DNA from: JAAYTD01 sp964472015
GTDB taxonomy: Bacteria > Bacteroidota > Ignavibacteria > Kapaibacteriales > UBA2268
Direction of reading: 5' to 3'
Assembly: GCA_964472015.1 (NCBI GenBank)
Contig: CAYYIP010000003.1
Span: forward strand, 124,001-188,000
Length of the DNA stretch: 64,000 bases
The notes beneath the pieces were generated by a model that was not told where the DNA came from, ran no database searches, and saw only the letters and a program-made list of their open reading frames with translations. Position numbers and translations under genes: made by a program. This document shows positions 55,813-64,000 of this stretch, in pieces (positions within the stretch are counted from its first letter, which is position 1; each line of letters opens with the position of its first letter).

Positions 55813-57220
55813 TACTAATTAATCTGGCTTTTATTATAAATTTAGTTTCTGTTTCTTTTTTTATTGGAACTGTAAATGTTATAGTATTAGCATCTTTTTT
55901 AGTCCATTTATAATCTAATTGTAATATTTTCCAAGAATGGAAATAGCCAACAGGACAATTAAATTGTACTTCTATATTTTCATTATTTTTATGATTTTTA
56001 AGAGTATATTCAACTTCAACTTCTTCTTCTTCCTTACTAATTTTTTTTCTGTTTATTGTTTTAGATGTTAATAATACATCAAATGCTTTGCCAATCATAA
56101 CGCTAATTATTTCATTTTTTGGAGTATGGTTTATTATATCTTCACCTATAAATTCAGTTGAAGTTCCATCTGATTTATTCATTTTTATTTTTCCCTTAGG
56201 TAATGGGATGCCTAAGTTATTATCCTTACTATTTTTAAATTTTATAAGAACGTTAACATTAATATTTTCTTTTTGTGTATATGATGATAACGAAGGTGTA
56301 GAAACTTCAAATACTTTTTGTACCGGTATTGATTTTGCTTCAAATAAAGATATTTGTTTATTTTCATTATTTTTTATAGTTGTTCGTCTTCCTAAGTCAT
56401 ATAAATGATATTCAAAAAAATTTTTTTCTTCAAATCCATCAATATTAGCCTCATAATCTAAATTAGTTCTTGCCAAAGTTTTATAACTTCTTTCTATAGG
56501 AAGCTGTACTTGATTTATATCGCCTGCTATTAATTTTAATTTTGCATTATTATATGTAGCGCCCGAAGTATTTTTTATTGTAACCCATGCTGAAAGATTT
56601 ATATTTTTATCATTTTCATCTAGTTCTGCAACATATTCTGCAAGCCAAGAAATACCACTAGTGTGATAAGTTAACTCGGCAGTTTGTTTTTCTGTTTTTT
56701 CTGAATTTATTGTCCAAACTAATGTTGGTCGAGTAATTAAATTTTCAGGTAACTCAGGTACTGTTATTTGGCATTTAGATATATCCGGTAACATAACTAA
56801 ACCACCATCTTGTTTTTGTAATACTATTTGATTATTAGCAGTTAATAATTTACCAGTTATTATATTATCTTCCAATCGTATATTTACTTCTTTATCAATA
56901 TATTTTTCTAATATTTTTGTTAAATTGACTAAGTCATATTGATAGTTTTGTTCTATAACTTTTGCTGGTAATTTTATTAATACAGATGATGGCGATAAAC
57001 TAGAAGCAACGTCACTGATATTTATAGTATTTATACCTTTTTCTAAATTTATTTCTCTTATATCTTTGACTACACCTAAGTTATTATTATAAATAGTAAC
57101 GCTGACATCTTTTTGAATACTTTGTGCATTTAGTATACTTGTTGAGTATGTTATGAAATATAAAGAAAATAGTAATACTAATTTAATTAATATTATTTTT
57201 TTGAAGAATATTTTTTTCAT
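55808..57220 (-). CDS. DUF4139-domain secreted protein
   Basis: 470 residues with a signal peptide (about 1-32, ILNAQS). The N-terminal part KDVSVTIYNNNLGVVKDIREI and the C-terminal region YTLKNHKNNENIEVQF place it in the DUF4139 (mucoidy-associated-like) family, beta-rich envelope proteins of unknown job. It lies 3 bases after ruvX on the same strand, so the two form an operon starting at the methyltransferase. Confidence 0.85.
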   Translation of the reverse strand: MKKIFFKKIILIKLVLLFSLYFITYSTSILNAQSIQKDVSVTIYNNNLGVVKDIREINLEKGINTINISDVASSLSPSSVLIKLPAKVIEQNYQYDLVNLTKILEKYIDKEVNIRLEDNIITGKLLTANNQIVLQKQDGGLVMLPDISKCQITVPELPENLITRPTLVWTINSEKTEKQTAELTYHTSGISWLAEYVAELDENDKNINLSAWVTIKNTSGATYNNAKLKLIAGDINQVQLPIERSYKTLARTNLDYEANIDGFEEKNFFEYHLYDLGRRTTIKNNENKQISLFEAKSIPVQKVFEVSTPSLSSYTQKENINVNVLIKFKNSKDNNLGIPLPKGKIKMNKSDGTSTEFIGEDIINHTPKNEIISVMIGKAFDVLLTSKTINRKKISKEEEEVEVEYTLKNHKNNENIEVQFNCPVGYFHSWKILQLDYKWTKKDANTITFTVPIKKETETKFIIKARLISN

Positions 57221-57223
57221 GTT

Positions 57224-57712
57224 TTATTCAAAATAGTTTATAAAATCTTGTAAAATAATAGCTGCAGCTATTTTATCTGTACTACCTTTAGTTGATCTAT
57301 ATTTTTTTTTCTTTCCTATTTCTATCATTGTATTTACTGCTTTTTTTGAGCTAAAAGATTCATCTTGAACAAAAATAGGTATACTTATTTTAGAATGTAA
57401 TTTATCAATAAAATTTGTTAAGTTTTCTATTAATTTTTGATATGTTTCTGTTTCTTGTCCTTGTTTTTGTTCATTTATTGGAATTCCTACAACTATACCA
57501 CCTATATTATATTTATCTATTATAGCTAATAAATCTCCCCAAAAGTTTTCTTTTTTATATAATAAAGTTTCTAAAGGGGCAGTAGAAATATGTAAAGCAT
57601 CACTTATTGCTAAACCAACACGAGATGTTCCAAAATCTATTCCCAATAACCTTTTATATTTTAATTGATTTCTATATATATTTATATTACTTATATTTTT
57701 TATTACATTCAT
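57224..57712 (-). CDS. ruvX: YqgF/RuvX Holliday-junction resolvase-like nuclease
   Basis: 162 residues. The RNase-H-like fold starts GIDFGTSRVGLAISD (Asp26 region). Also present are VVGIPINEQ, FVQDESFSSKKA and, at the end, DKIAAAIILQDF, matching the conserved acidic residues of YqgF. In bacteria it processes 16S rRNA 5' ends and may resolve recombination junctions. The ~18-residue N-terminal extension is unusual: a later start at an internal codon cannot be excluded, though no ATG or GTG lies between it and the core. Confidence 0.93.
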   Translation of the reverse strand: MNVIKNISNINIYRNQLKYKRLLGIDFGTSRVGLAISDALHISTAPLETLLYKKENFWGDLLAIIDKYNIGGIVVGIPINEQKQGQETETYQKLIENLTNFIDKLHSKISIPIFVQDESFSSKKAVNTMIEIGKKKKYRSTKGSTDKIAAAIILQDFINYFE

Positions 57713-57738
57713 TAATCAACAAAAAATATAATAATTTA

Positions 57739-58761
57739 TTAACCAATAATAGATTTACTTGCTATAATGACTTGTGTTGCAAATTGTGTTTTATAGAATT
57801 CTACAGTACTAAATCCTGCTTCTTTTACTGTAACCCAAATATCAGAATGTGTATATGTATTACCTGACGGCGTATTAACCATTAAACTTATTGAATCTAA
57901 AACTGTTATTAGAGGTGTTGTGCGTGTATCATCTATTATTGGCTGATGCATTATTAATTTACCGCCTTTTGCCAATGAATTATATATTTTTTTAAGAATT
58001 TGTATATTTTCTAATACTGAATAATTTTGTAATATAGTTTCTATATATATACAGTTATAGTTAGAGCCTAAATCATCTTTCGTAATATCACCTTTTAAGA
58101 AATAAATTTTATTACCATCGTATTCAGTTTTTAGTTTTTTTTCTAATATATTAATTACATTTGGTGCATCAAATCTATAAATATCAATATTTGGATATAA
58201 TTTTGCTATTTCTATTGTATAGCGCATAGAACCTATTCCTAATGTTAGCATTTTTTCAAAATTTACCATTTCTGGAAATAATTTTAAAACATCTTCCATT
58301 TGTAATTTAGAACGGTAGTCGCATGATTCCAAATAGTTTGCTATCCATAATTCTGGCTTATCATTTATAGGTACATCTAATTGTATTTTTCCTTTTTTTA
58401 TAACATCATATAAAGTTCCCCAACTTTCCCATAGATTAGAGTTATGAGAAAGATAACCATAATAATCTTTACTTGTTTTAATAAGATGTTTAGCAGATAA
58501 TTCTGTATTAGAATATGAATTACATTGTTTGTCTAATAGTTTGATTGATACTAGTGCATCTAACAATCTTTCTAAAAATTTAGTATTTGCTTGTAATAAA
58601 TTTGATAATTCCACTACAGTTTTTGGAATATCACCTATTACAGTAAATATATCTAACTTTACAGCAGTGAATAAAATTTGACTTTTTTGAAAACCAATAG
58701 CCAATTCTTGTATGATATTATATGCAGAACCTTCTGTCCAGCGTGGATCTATTTTTGCCAT
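57739..58761 (-). CDS. O-methyltransferase-like protein with degenerate active site
   Basis: 340 residues. A winged-helix dimerisation domain (about 15-95; AVKLDIFTVIGDIPKTVVELSN) is followed by a class I SAM domain. Motif I is LTLGIGSMRYT (172-182), short of the usual GGGxG, and the HDW motif that holds the catalytic base in this family reads QNY (245-247). Fold and length match acetylserotonin/hydroxyneurosporene methyltransferases. It may bind SAM weakly or act on a different chemistry. It starts an operon with ruvX and the DUF4139 gene. Confidence 0.78.
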   Translation of the reverse strand: MAKIDPRWTEGSAYNIIQELAIGFQKSQILFTAVKLDIFTVIGDIPKTVVELSNLLQANTKFLERLLDALVSIKLLDKQCNSYSNTELSAKHLIKTSKDYYGYLSHNSNLWESWGTLYDVIKKGKIQLDVPINDKPELWIANYLESCDYRSKLQMEDVLKLFPEMVNFEKMLTLGIGSMRYTIEIAKLYPNIDIYRFDAPNVINILEKKLKTEYDGNKIYFLKGDITKDDLGSNYNCIYIETILQNYSVLENIQILKKIYNSLAKGGKLIMHQPIIDDTRTTPLITVLDSISLMVNTPSGNTYTHSDIWVTVKEAGFSTVEFYKTQFATQVIIASKSIIG

Positions 58762-59101
58762 AATTTTCTCAGTTTTTAGAATAAGTGAATAAATGTTTTA
58801 TATTTTATTATTATTTTTCTAAAAATAATAATATTTTTTTAAATTTCAAAATTTTTTTATAAAAATGTTTTATTAAGTTAAAATAAAGAAGAAGGAATGA
58901 AAGCAGTTATTAATAAACTAATTTATATATTTATATTGATTTTTAATATAGTATTAAAAATTATTGTATTAAGTATAGAAACTATCATTTAAAGTAATAT
59001 TGTTATTCTGTCTATAGTTATGGAATAGGAATATTTAAAGTATAAAATAATATATTATTTTATACTTTAAATAATTTTTATATTAGTTATGTCGAACTTT
59101 A
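58762..59101. other. 340-bp gap with a 42-bp palindrome and a possible micro-ORF
   Basis: Contains the rluB terminator palindrome (59032-59073) and a possible 31-codon hydrophobic frame (58897-58992, plus strand) with GAAGGA just before its ATG. Nothing else is recognisable. Confidence 0.55.
59032..59073 (-). terminator. 42-bp perfect palindrome, terminator of rluB
   Basis: A perfect 21+21 inverted repeat without spacer (59032-59073), entirely A/T-rich apart from one G and one C. It lies about 30 bases past the rluB stop on the minus strand. The hairpin is long but AT-only; its use as a terminator is inferred from position. Confidence 0.6.
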
Positions 59102-59938
59102 TTATTTATTATATATAGAATTGGAAATATTAACTGATTTACGAAGTTCTACTATTTCTTTATGATTAAGAAAACGATATTTACCTCTAGCTAATCCAGT
59201 TGTAGATAAATTATGATAGTATTTTCTATCTAATGATTTAACAATATATCCTAATTTTTCAAAAATTTTCTTAACTTCATGATTTTTACCTTCTGTTAAT
59301 ATTAGAGTAACTTTTCGGTTATCAATTGGGTCGATATTTACAATACAAGGCGCAGTTATTACTCCCGGTTCTATTTCAATACCTTTAGAAATTATTGAAG
59401 CATCATTTGGTTTTAATTGTTTATCTAATTTAGCTTTATAAGTACGTTGTATTTGATAACGTGGATGTGTTAAACGATTTGCTAATTCGCCGTCATTAGT
59501 AAGTAGCAAAACTCCTGTAGTATTTCTATCCAAACGTCCTACAGGATATACTCTATCATATAGTTTAACTATGTCCATTACTGTTTTACGATTTTTTTCA
59601 TCATATGTTGTAGTTATACAATCTTTTGGTTTATTAAGTAATACATATAAATAGTTATACGATATTTCTATTGGATCACCTTTTACTGTAACAAAATCTC
59701 CTTTTGCTATTTTTGTACCTAATTTTGTAACTACTTTTTTGTTTACTTTTACAACTCCACTAGCTATTAATTCATCTGCTTTACGTCTTGATACTAGTCC
59801 GGCTTCTGATATGTATTTATTTAATCTAATTAATTGTTTTTCATCATCTTTTATTAATTTAATGCTATTACTTTTAGAAGTTGTTCTTTGGGTTTTGAAA
59901 TTTTTTTTAACTTTATAATTATTTCTTTTGTTTTGCAT
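59102..59938 (-). CDS. rluB: RluB/RsuA-family 23S/16S rRNA pseudouridine synthase
   Basis: 278 residues. A basic, low-complexity N-terminal extension (about 1-32) is followed by an S4 RNA-binding domain (about 33-95; RLNKYISEAGLVSRRKADELI) and a catalytic domain with the conserved Asp in YPVGRLDRNTTGVLLLTNDGEL (about 135-155). The fold is typical for RluB or RluE/F; which site it modifies is not visible. The Lys/Arg-rich N-tail is common in low-GC FCB genomes. Single-gene unit. Confidence 0.93.
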   Translation of the reverse strand: MQNKRNNYKVKKNFKTQRTTSKSNSIKLIKDDEKQLIRLNKYISEAGLVSRRKADELIASGVVKVNKKVVTKLGTKIAKGDFVTVKGDPIEISYNYLYVLLNKPKDCITTTYDEKNRKTVMDIVKLYDRVYPVGRLDRNTTGVLLLTNDGELANRLTHPRYQIQRTYKAKLDKQLKPNDASIISKGIEIEPGVITAPCIVNIDPIDNRKVTLILTEGKNHEVKKIFEKLGYIVKSLDRKYYHNLSTTGLARGKYRFLNHKEIVELRKSVNISNSIYNK

Positions 59939-60113
59939 ATATTTTTTTGATTATATTGTATGGAATTACTTATTAATTTAATATATAAGAATAAATTGTT
60001 GTTGTTATGTAACTATTAATTTATATAAATATGCTATTATATTTGTATTTATATGTTTTGATAATGTATTATTTAATAACTAATAATTAAATAATGATAT
60101 TATAATTAAAAAT

Positions 60114-60143
60114 AAAAGAGTAAAAAATTATTTTTACTCTTTT
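60114..60143 (-). terminator. Terminator downstream of tRNA-Glu
   Basis: A 13-bp perfect stem (60114-60126 with 60131-60143, core aaagagtaaa/tttactcttt) with a 4-base loop and flanking T-rich sequence on the minus strand. It follows the tRNA by about 35 bases. Confidence 0.8.
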
Positions 60144-60177
60144 TATATAGTTTTTATATAGAATGAGACTATTGAAA

Positions 60178-60252
60178 TGGTACTCCTAAGGGGATTCGAA
60201 CCCCTGTTACCAGCGTGAGAGGCTGATGACCTAACCACTAGTCGATAGGAGC
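60178..60252 (-). tRNA. tRNA-Glu, anticodon CUC, CCA encoded
   Basis: Read on the minus strand: a 7-bp acceptor stem GCTCCTA/TAGGAGT with a G1-U72 wobble, D arm GACTAGTGGTTAGGTC, anticodon loop CTCTCAC on a CAGC/GCTG stem, giving anticodon CTC (Glu), and T arm AGGGGTTCGAATCCCCT. The 3' CCA is encoded (60178-60180). It lies alone between rluB and coaBC, followed by its own terminator. Confidence 0.92.
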
Positions 60253-60335
60253 ATTCTATATTTAGAATTTAATTTTTTAATTAAGTTACAAATATATATA
60301 TAAAACAATAAAAAACAAAATATTTTTTATATATC

Positions 60336-61613
60336 TTATAAGTATTTAGTTATTTCTTCAAGTATCCATTTAGCGCATTGTTTTTTAGATTCAGTAGGAT
60401 AGTTTTTTATTGTATCTATATTTTTATATATAATAGATATAGTATTATTATCATATCCAAATCCGCTATCGATTTTATTTGCACTATTTATAACTAATAT
60501 ATCACAATTTTTATCTTTTAACTTTTTTTGTCCATTTTCTAATTCATTTTCTATTTCAAGTGCAAAACCAACAAGTATTTGTTTATTATTTTTTTTATTT
60601 CCTAAACTAGCAAGTATATCTTTTGTTTTCTTTAATTTTATACAATAATTTTCACCTATTTCTTCTTTCTTTAATTTTTTATTAGATACAACTTCAGGAG
60701 TATAATCAGCAACAGCGGCAGCCATTATAGCAATATTGCAATTATCAAAATTTTTTATAGATTCATTATACATTTCTTCAGCAGTTGTTACTTTAATTAT
60801 ATTTTTTACTTTTGGTTCTGGTATTGTTGTAGGAGCTGATATTAAAGTAACTTCCGCACCATTAATTGTTGCAATTTCAGCTAGTGCATATCCCATTTTC
60901 CCTGTTGAATGGTTTGCTATAAATCTAATAGGATCTATATGTTCATATGTACTACCTGCTGTAATCATTATTTTTTTATTTTTTAAAACATTAGTTATAT
61001 TTGCAGACTTATAATCTTGAGTTGTATTAAATATAGTATTTTGAGAATTATTAAAAATTTGTACTATAACATTTAATATTTTATCATTATCTGGCATTCT
61101 TCCTGGGCCAGTTAAACCACTTGCTAATTCGCCTATATCTGGTAATATAATTTTTGAACCATAATGAATTAATGTTTTAATATTATTTTGTGTTGCAGGA
61201 TGTTCATACATTGTAAAATCCATCGCAGGGGATATTATAAGATGTTTATTGCGAGGTAAGGCGGTAGCAATACAAGAAACCGCATTATCGCAATTTCCAG
61301 TAGCTAATTTAGATAATGTAGTTGCAGAACATGGAGCAATTAACATTGCATCGCCCCAGTGTGCTAATTCTATATGCCAAGCACCCTTATTTTGTATTCT
61401 ACTATCAAACATATCACAAATAATAGAAGACTGTGTTAAGTTTTCAAGTACCATAAAAGAAACAAATTTTTCAGATGCTTGTGTTGCTACTATTTTTACT
61501 TCTACACCATTTTTTATTAATTCTCTTACAAGCATAGGGGTTTTATAGGTTGCAATAGAACCTGTAATTCCAAGTATTATTTTTTTTCCAGTTAAATATT
61601 TTTTATAATCCAT
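60336..61613 (-). CDS. coaBC: Bifunctional phosphopantothenoylcysteine decarboxylase/synthetase CoaBC
   Basis: 425 residues. The N-terminal CoaC flavodoxin-like half (1-190) shows GITGSIATYK and the catalytic His region IELAHWGDAMLIAPCSATTL. The C-terminal CoaB half (about 215-425) shows AGSTYEHIDPIRFIANHSTGKMG and the CTP-binding K...NK region. It performs two steps of coenzyme A synthesis. All expected motifs are intact. Monocistronic as far as can be seen. Confidence 0.97.
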   Translation of the reverse strand: MDYKKYLTGKKIILGITGSIATYKTPMLVRELIKNGVEVKIVATQASEKFVSFMVLENLTQSSIICDMFDSRIQNKGAWHIELAHWGDAMLIAPCSATTLSKLATGNCDNAVSCIATALPRNKHLIISPAMDFTMYEHPATQNNIKTLIHYGSKIILPDIGELASGLTGPGRMPDNDKILNVIVQIFNNSQNTIFNTTQDYKSANITNVLKNKKIMITAGSTYEHIDPIRFIANHSTGKMGYALAEIATINGAEVTLISAPTTIPEPKVKNIIKVTTAEEMYNESIKNFDNCNIAIMAAAVADYTPEVVSNKKLKKEEIGENYCIKLKKTKDILASLGNKKNNKQILVGFALEIENELENGQKKLKDKNCDILVINSANKIDSGFGYDNNTISIIYKNIDTIKNYPTESKKQCAKWILEEITKYL

Positions 61614-61680
61614 TTTATTTTTAGTAAATATAATTTTAGCAAAAATTAATTACAAAAATAATAATATTTATTAAAAATAC

Positions 61681-61710
61681 TTGTTTATAATTTATTATTT
61701 TGTATTTTTG
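61681..61710 (+). promoter_or_regulatory. Bacteroidota-type promoter for lptC
   Basis: TTG(T) at 61681, a 19-base spacer, then TATTTTTG at 61703-61710; lptC begins 36 bases later. The -33 is a shorter match than at the other loci. Confidence 0.55.
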
Positions 61711-61746
61711 CTATTCAAATACATTATATATGTAATAATATGTAAT

Positions 61747-62295
61747 ATGAAAAAATTAATATTTTTGGTTTTAATATTCTTTATTTGTTTTTTTATATCT
61801 TGTACTAATTCAAAACAAAAAATAAAAACAAATATTATGAAAATCAAAGAAGTAGAAAAACAAGCAGATCAAGTAAGTAATGATTTAAAAATAGTTATTA
61901 TTGATTCTGCCTTTACTAAAGCTATAATAACAGCAGAACGCGGACAGATATTTACTTCTGAAAATTATTCATTACTTGATGGAGGAGTAAAAATAATATT
62001 CTTTTCTAAAAAGAATAAGTCAGATGTTGTAATAAAAGCTGATGAGGTAAGCATTGATGATATTTCTAAGAATATGTTTGCAAAAGGGAATGTTGTTGTT
62101 ATATCGGATAGTACTAATACTTCTTTAGAAACTCAAAAATTAAATTGGGATAATATAGAAAAAAAGATATATTCAGATTTATTTGTTAAGATTACAACTC
62201 CAAAAGAAATTATAAATGGAGTTGGTTTTGAATCTGATGAACATTTACATAATTATAAAATTTTTAAAGTAACAGGAGTTATGAGTAATGAATAA
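61747..62295 (+). CDS. lptC: LPS export periplasmic protein LptC
   Basis: About 182 residues from the ATG at 61747; a longer TTG-initiated frame from 61681 is in phase, but it would overlap the promoter and place 22 residues before the signal. A lipobox signal (FICFFISCTN, Cys near 18) precedes an OstA/LptA-like beta domain (EVEKQADQV...AERGQIFTSENYSLLDGGVKI; GNVVVISDST). LptC links the inner-membrane LPS exporter LptBFG to LptA. This supports an LPS- or LOS-bearing outer membrane. It overlaps tpiA by 8 bases. Confidence 0.85.
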   Translation: MKKLIFLVLIFFICFFISCTNSKQKIKTNIMKIKEVEKQADQVSNDLKIVIIDSAFTKAIITAERGQIFTSENYSLLDGGVKIIFFSKKNKSDVVIKADEVSIDDISKNMFAKGNVVVISDSTNTSLETQKLNWDNIEKKIYSDLFVKITTPKEIINGVGFESDEHLHNYKIFKVTGVMSNE

Positions 62296-63067
62296 CTTTA
62301 TTATTGCAGGAAATTGGAAAATGAACACAACTATCAATGAAAGCATAGACATTAGCAAAAATATTGTTAGTAGTGTTAATAAAATTTCAAAATTAAAATC
62401 AAATATAATTATTTGTCCACCTTTTACAAATATATATTGTGTTGCCAACGAAGCAAAAAATTCTATTAATAATAATGTATTTATTGGAGCTCAAAATTGT
62501 TATTTTGAAGCAAATGGTGCTTTTACGGGTGAAATATCTATTGATATGTTAAAATCATTAGGATGCAAATATATTATTATAGGGCATTCCGAACGTAGAG
62601 CTTATTTCAAAGAAACTAATTCCGATATTAATAAAAAAATCAAGTCTATTATTGGGAACAATCTTAATACTATTTTATGTATTGGTGAAACCTTAGAACA
62701 GCGTGAAAAAGGAATTATGTTTGATGTTTTAAGGCAACAATTAGATGAATGTCTTATGGATATAGCAGAAAATAATATGAAAGATATTATAATTGCTTAT
62801 GAACCTATCTGGGCAATAGGAACAGGTGTATCTGCTAGTACAAATGAAATAGATGAAGCTCATAATTGGTTACGTAGTTATTTTATAGAAAAGTATTCTA
62901 ATCTTGGTAAAGAAATTTATTTACTTTATGGTGGTAGTTTAAATGATAAAAATGCACCTGAAATTCTTGCTATAGAAAATGTTAATGGTGGTTTAATAGG
63001 TAGTGCTTCTTTAAGTCCTGAAAAATTTATTTCCATTATTAATACAGCAGAATCTCTATCAAAATAA
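62288..63067 (+). CDS. tpiA: Triosephosphate isomerase
   Basis: 259 residues, TIM barrel. Active-site Lys11 in AGNWKMN, His near 98 in IIGHSERR, Glu near 169 in AYEPIWAIGTG, and the phosphate loop GGSLND are all present. It interconverts dihydroxyacetone phosphate and glyceraldehyde 3-phosphate. It overlaps the lptC stop by 8 bases (ATG at 62288), implying translational coupling of two functionally unrelated genes. No other glycolytic gene is in the window. Confidence 0.97.
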   Translation: MNNFIIAGNWKMNTTINESIDISKNIVSSVNKISKLKSNIIICPPFTNIYCVANEAKNSINNNVFIGAQNCYFEANGAFTGEISIDMLKSLGCKYIIIGHSERRAYFKETNSDINKKIKSIIGNNLNTILCIGETLEQREKGIMFDVLRQQLDECLMDIAENNMKDIIIAYEPIWAIGTGVSASTNEIDEAHNWLRSYFIEKYSNLGKEIYLLYGGSLNDKNAPEILAIENVNGGLIGSASLSPEKFISIINTAESLSK

Positions 63068-63111
63068 ATATTTTTATATATTTTTCTGAATACTTGATAA
63101 CTTAAATTATT

Positions 63112-64000
63112 ATGAAATCGTTTATTCTTAAAATTTTTATATTTTTATTAATTTTTAATATACTTAATATATATTATACGCATAATTTATTTGCAGCTAA
63201 AAAAATAATAAATTTAAGTAAAAATGATAGAAATTATAGTTGTTTTCTTGCTGGTACTATTAAGAATCTAGAAAACAAGCCTTTTGAAAATGTAAAAATA
63301 CTTTCTGTTGTAAATAATAATGGTATAATAAATATTACTGAACATGAGGTTCTTAAAGATGGTAAATATTTAATTGAAATTCCAAGTGAAGGATTTTGTA
63401 ATCTTATAGTTTCCATAGATAGCGTTGAAAAACTTACTATACCATTTTTTTCAATATCAAAAAAAGCATATAACTTAGATATGTTGTTACCTACAACATT
63501 ATTACCATATATTGATTTTGATGATGTAAAATTTTCATCTAAAACGCCAGGACTTATTGAATTTTTAACGGATATGAAAACTGCTATTTTTAATATAAAT
63601 TTCTCTAATTTAGAGATTGGGAAATTAAAATATAGCAAAGATACTAATACTTTTTTACAAGAAATAAATAATTATTCTAATAGTATAATTGAATTAATAT
63701 ATAAAAATAAAAATAAAAATACACAATTTTCTTTATATCCTCTTTATGTTTCTTATTTCAATATTGCATCAAATTATATTTTATTAAATAGAAGCGATAT
63801 TATAGATACAAGTATAGTAAATGCATTTATAAATAAATTTTCTACAAATTGCAAGTATTTACATACATTTACTACAAAATGGGAGACTATTGCTATAAAA
63901 TTAAAAGATAATTTTGAAAATCTATTTTTTGTTAATTTATTAAATCAGGACGATGCGAATTATTCTTTTTTGAAATGTGAATTATTATATCAAGCTATGC
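63112..64000 (+). CDS. Secreted protein, 3'-truncated by window edge
   Basis: An open frame from ATG 63112 to the window end, about 296 residues. A signal peptide (about 1-25; IFIFLLIFNILNIYYTHN) is followed by a beta-rich N-terminal domain (about 35-110; DGKYLIEIPSEGFCNLIV) then a helical region. The N-terminal domain resembles DUF4369-type domains that precede thioredoxin-like reductases in Bacteroidota, but no CxxC motif is visible before the edge, so this is only a suggestion. The gap after tpiA is 44 bases. Confidence 0.65.
   Translation, partial: MKSFILKIFIFLLIFNILNIYYTHNLFAAKKIINLSKNDRNYSCFLAGTIKNLENKPFENVKILSVVNNNGIINITEHEVLKDGKYLIEIPSEGFCNLIVSIDSVEKLTIPFFSISKKAYNLDMLLPTTLLPYIDFDDVKFSSKTPGLIEFLTDMKTAIFNINFSNLEIGKLKYSKDTNTFLQEINNYSNSIIELIYKNKNKNTQFSLYPLYVSYFNIASNYILLNRSDIIDTSIVNAFINKFSTNCKYLHTFTTKWETIAIKLKDNFENLFFVNLLNQDDANYSFLKCELLYQAM

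Noticed and set aside
58897..58992. 31-codon hydrophobic micro-ORF with GAAGGA before its ATG
   Set aside because: Too short and too AT-driven to separate from chance; kept only as a note in the gap entry.
63234..63638. Minus-strand 134-codon frame
   Set aside because: Antisense to the better plus-strand secreted-protein frame that carries a signal peptide and stays open to the edge.

Overview
This is a very AT-rich bacterial chromosome segment (roughly a quarter G+C by eye), densely packed with housekeeping and cell-envelope genes. Several features point to the Bacteroidota/Chlorobiota/Ignavibacteriota (FCB) assemblage. At least five start regions carry a TTTG-N20-TAnnTTTG promoter, the Bacteroidota-type -33/-7 signal. 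Secreted proteins end in T9SS-like sorting domains. Typical lipoprotein, DUF4249-like, DUF5683-like and PD40-OmpA families are present, and most starts have no Shine-Dalgarno sequence. The dipeptidyl peptidase III carries the HEISH pentapeptide known from Caldithrix. HydF implies an [FeFe]-hydrogenase and therefore probably an anaerobic or fermentative life. Genus or species cannot be decided from this window. I see no phage, integrase, transposase, CRISPR array or rRNA.

Layout. 1-6.3 kb (minus strand): a truncated bile-acid:Na+ symporter gene, an ABC-F ATPase, rny, a 6S-like RNA, zapA, the SRP RNA and an ABC ATPase without a permease. 6.4-22.2 kb (plus): murG, speA, thiC, ruvA, an isochorismatase-type hydrolase, a lipoprotein, an NtrC-like regulator with a damaged GAFTGA loop, a DUF5683-like protein, lnt, an FKBP isomerase, a TonB-receptor-like barrel, a FlgD-Ig-like secreted protein and a GT4 glycosyltransferase. 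22.3-27.3 kb: tatA, a DUF2795-like protein, a BamA/TamA barrel and a PD40-OmpA protein. 27.4-30.4 kb (minus): a Big_5-like lipoprotein and a DPP III lipoprotein. 30.5-38.8 kb: htrA, hydF, der, a DUF4249-like lipoprotein and a large M6 protease with a T9SS tail.

38.8-41.0 kb is a gene-poor decay zone. It holds a SulP/STAS remnant, a small secreted protein whose promoter spacer contains a T13 tract, a truncated leucine-rich-repeat protein and an orphan terminator. 41.0-50.6 kb (plus): lpd, a GT2 fused to a collapsed phosphoglycosyl-transferase, a PilM-like protein, nfeD, a Wza-like polysaccharide export protein, thiG, a second GT2 and a MtnX-like HAD phosphatase. 50.6-61.6 kb is mostly minus strand: queG, hutH (plus, with an Ala-Cys-Gly MIO triad), rfbC, a rhomboid, a STAS antagonist, rlpA, a DUF4139 protein, ruvX, a degenerate O-methyltransferase, rluB, tRNA-Glu(CUC) and coaBC. 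61.7-64 kb (plus): lptC, tpiA and a truncated secreted protein.

Taken together the genes mainly build and maintain a Gram-negative envelope: Lnt, LptC, BamA/TamA, OmpA, RlpA, MurG, polysaccharide export and T9SS cargo. Translation and RNA functions (RNase Y, Der, RluB, QueG, 6S, SRP) and cofactor synthesis (ThiC, ThiG, CoaBC) are interspersed. No single contiguous novel system is evident. The most unusual signals are degenerate or altered active sites, simple-sequence repeats placed in expression-control positions, and the decay zone.
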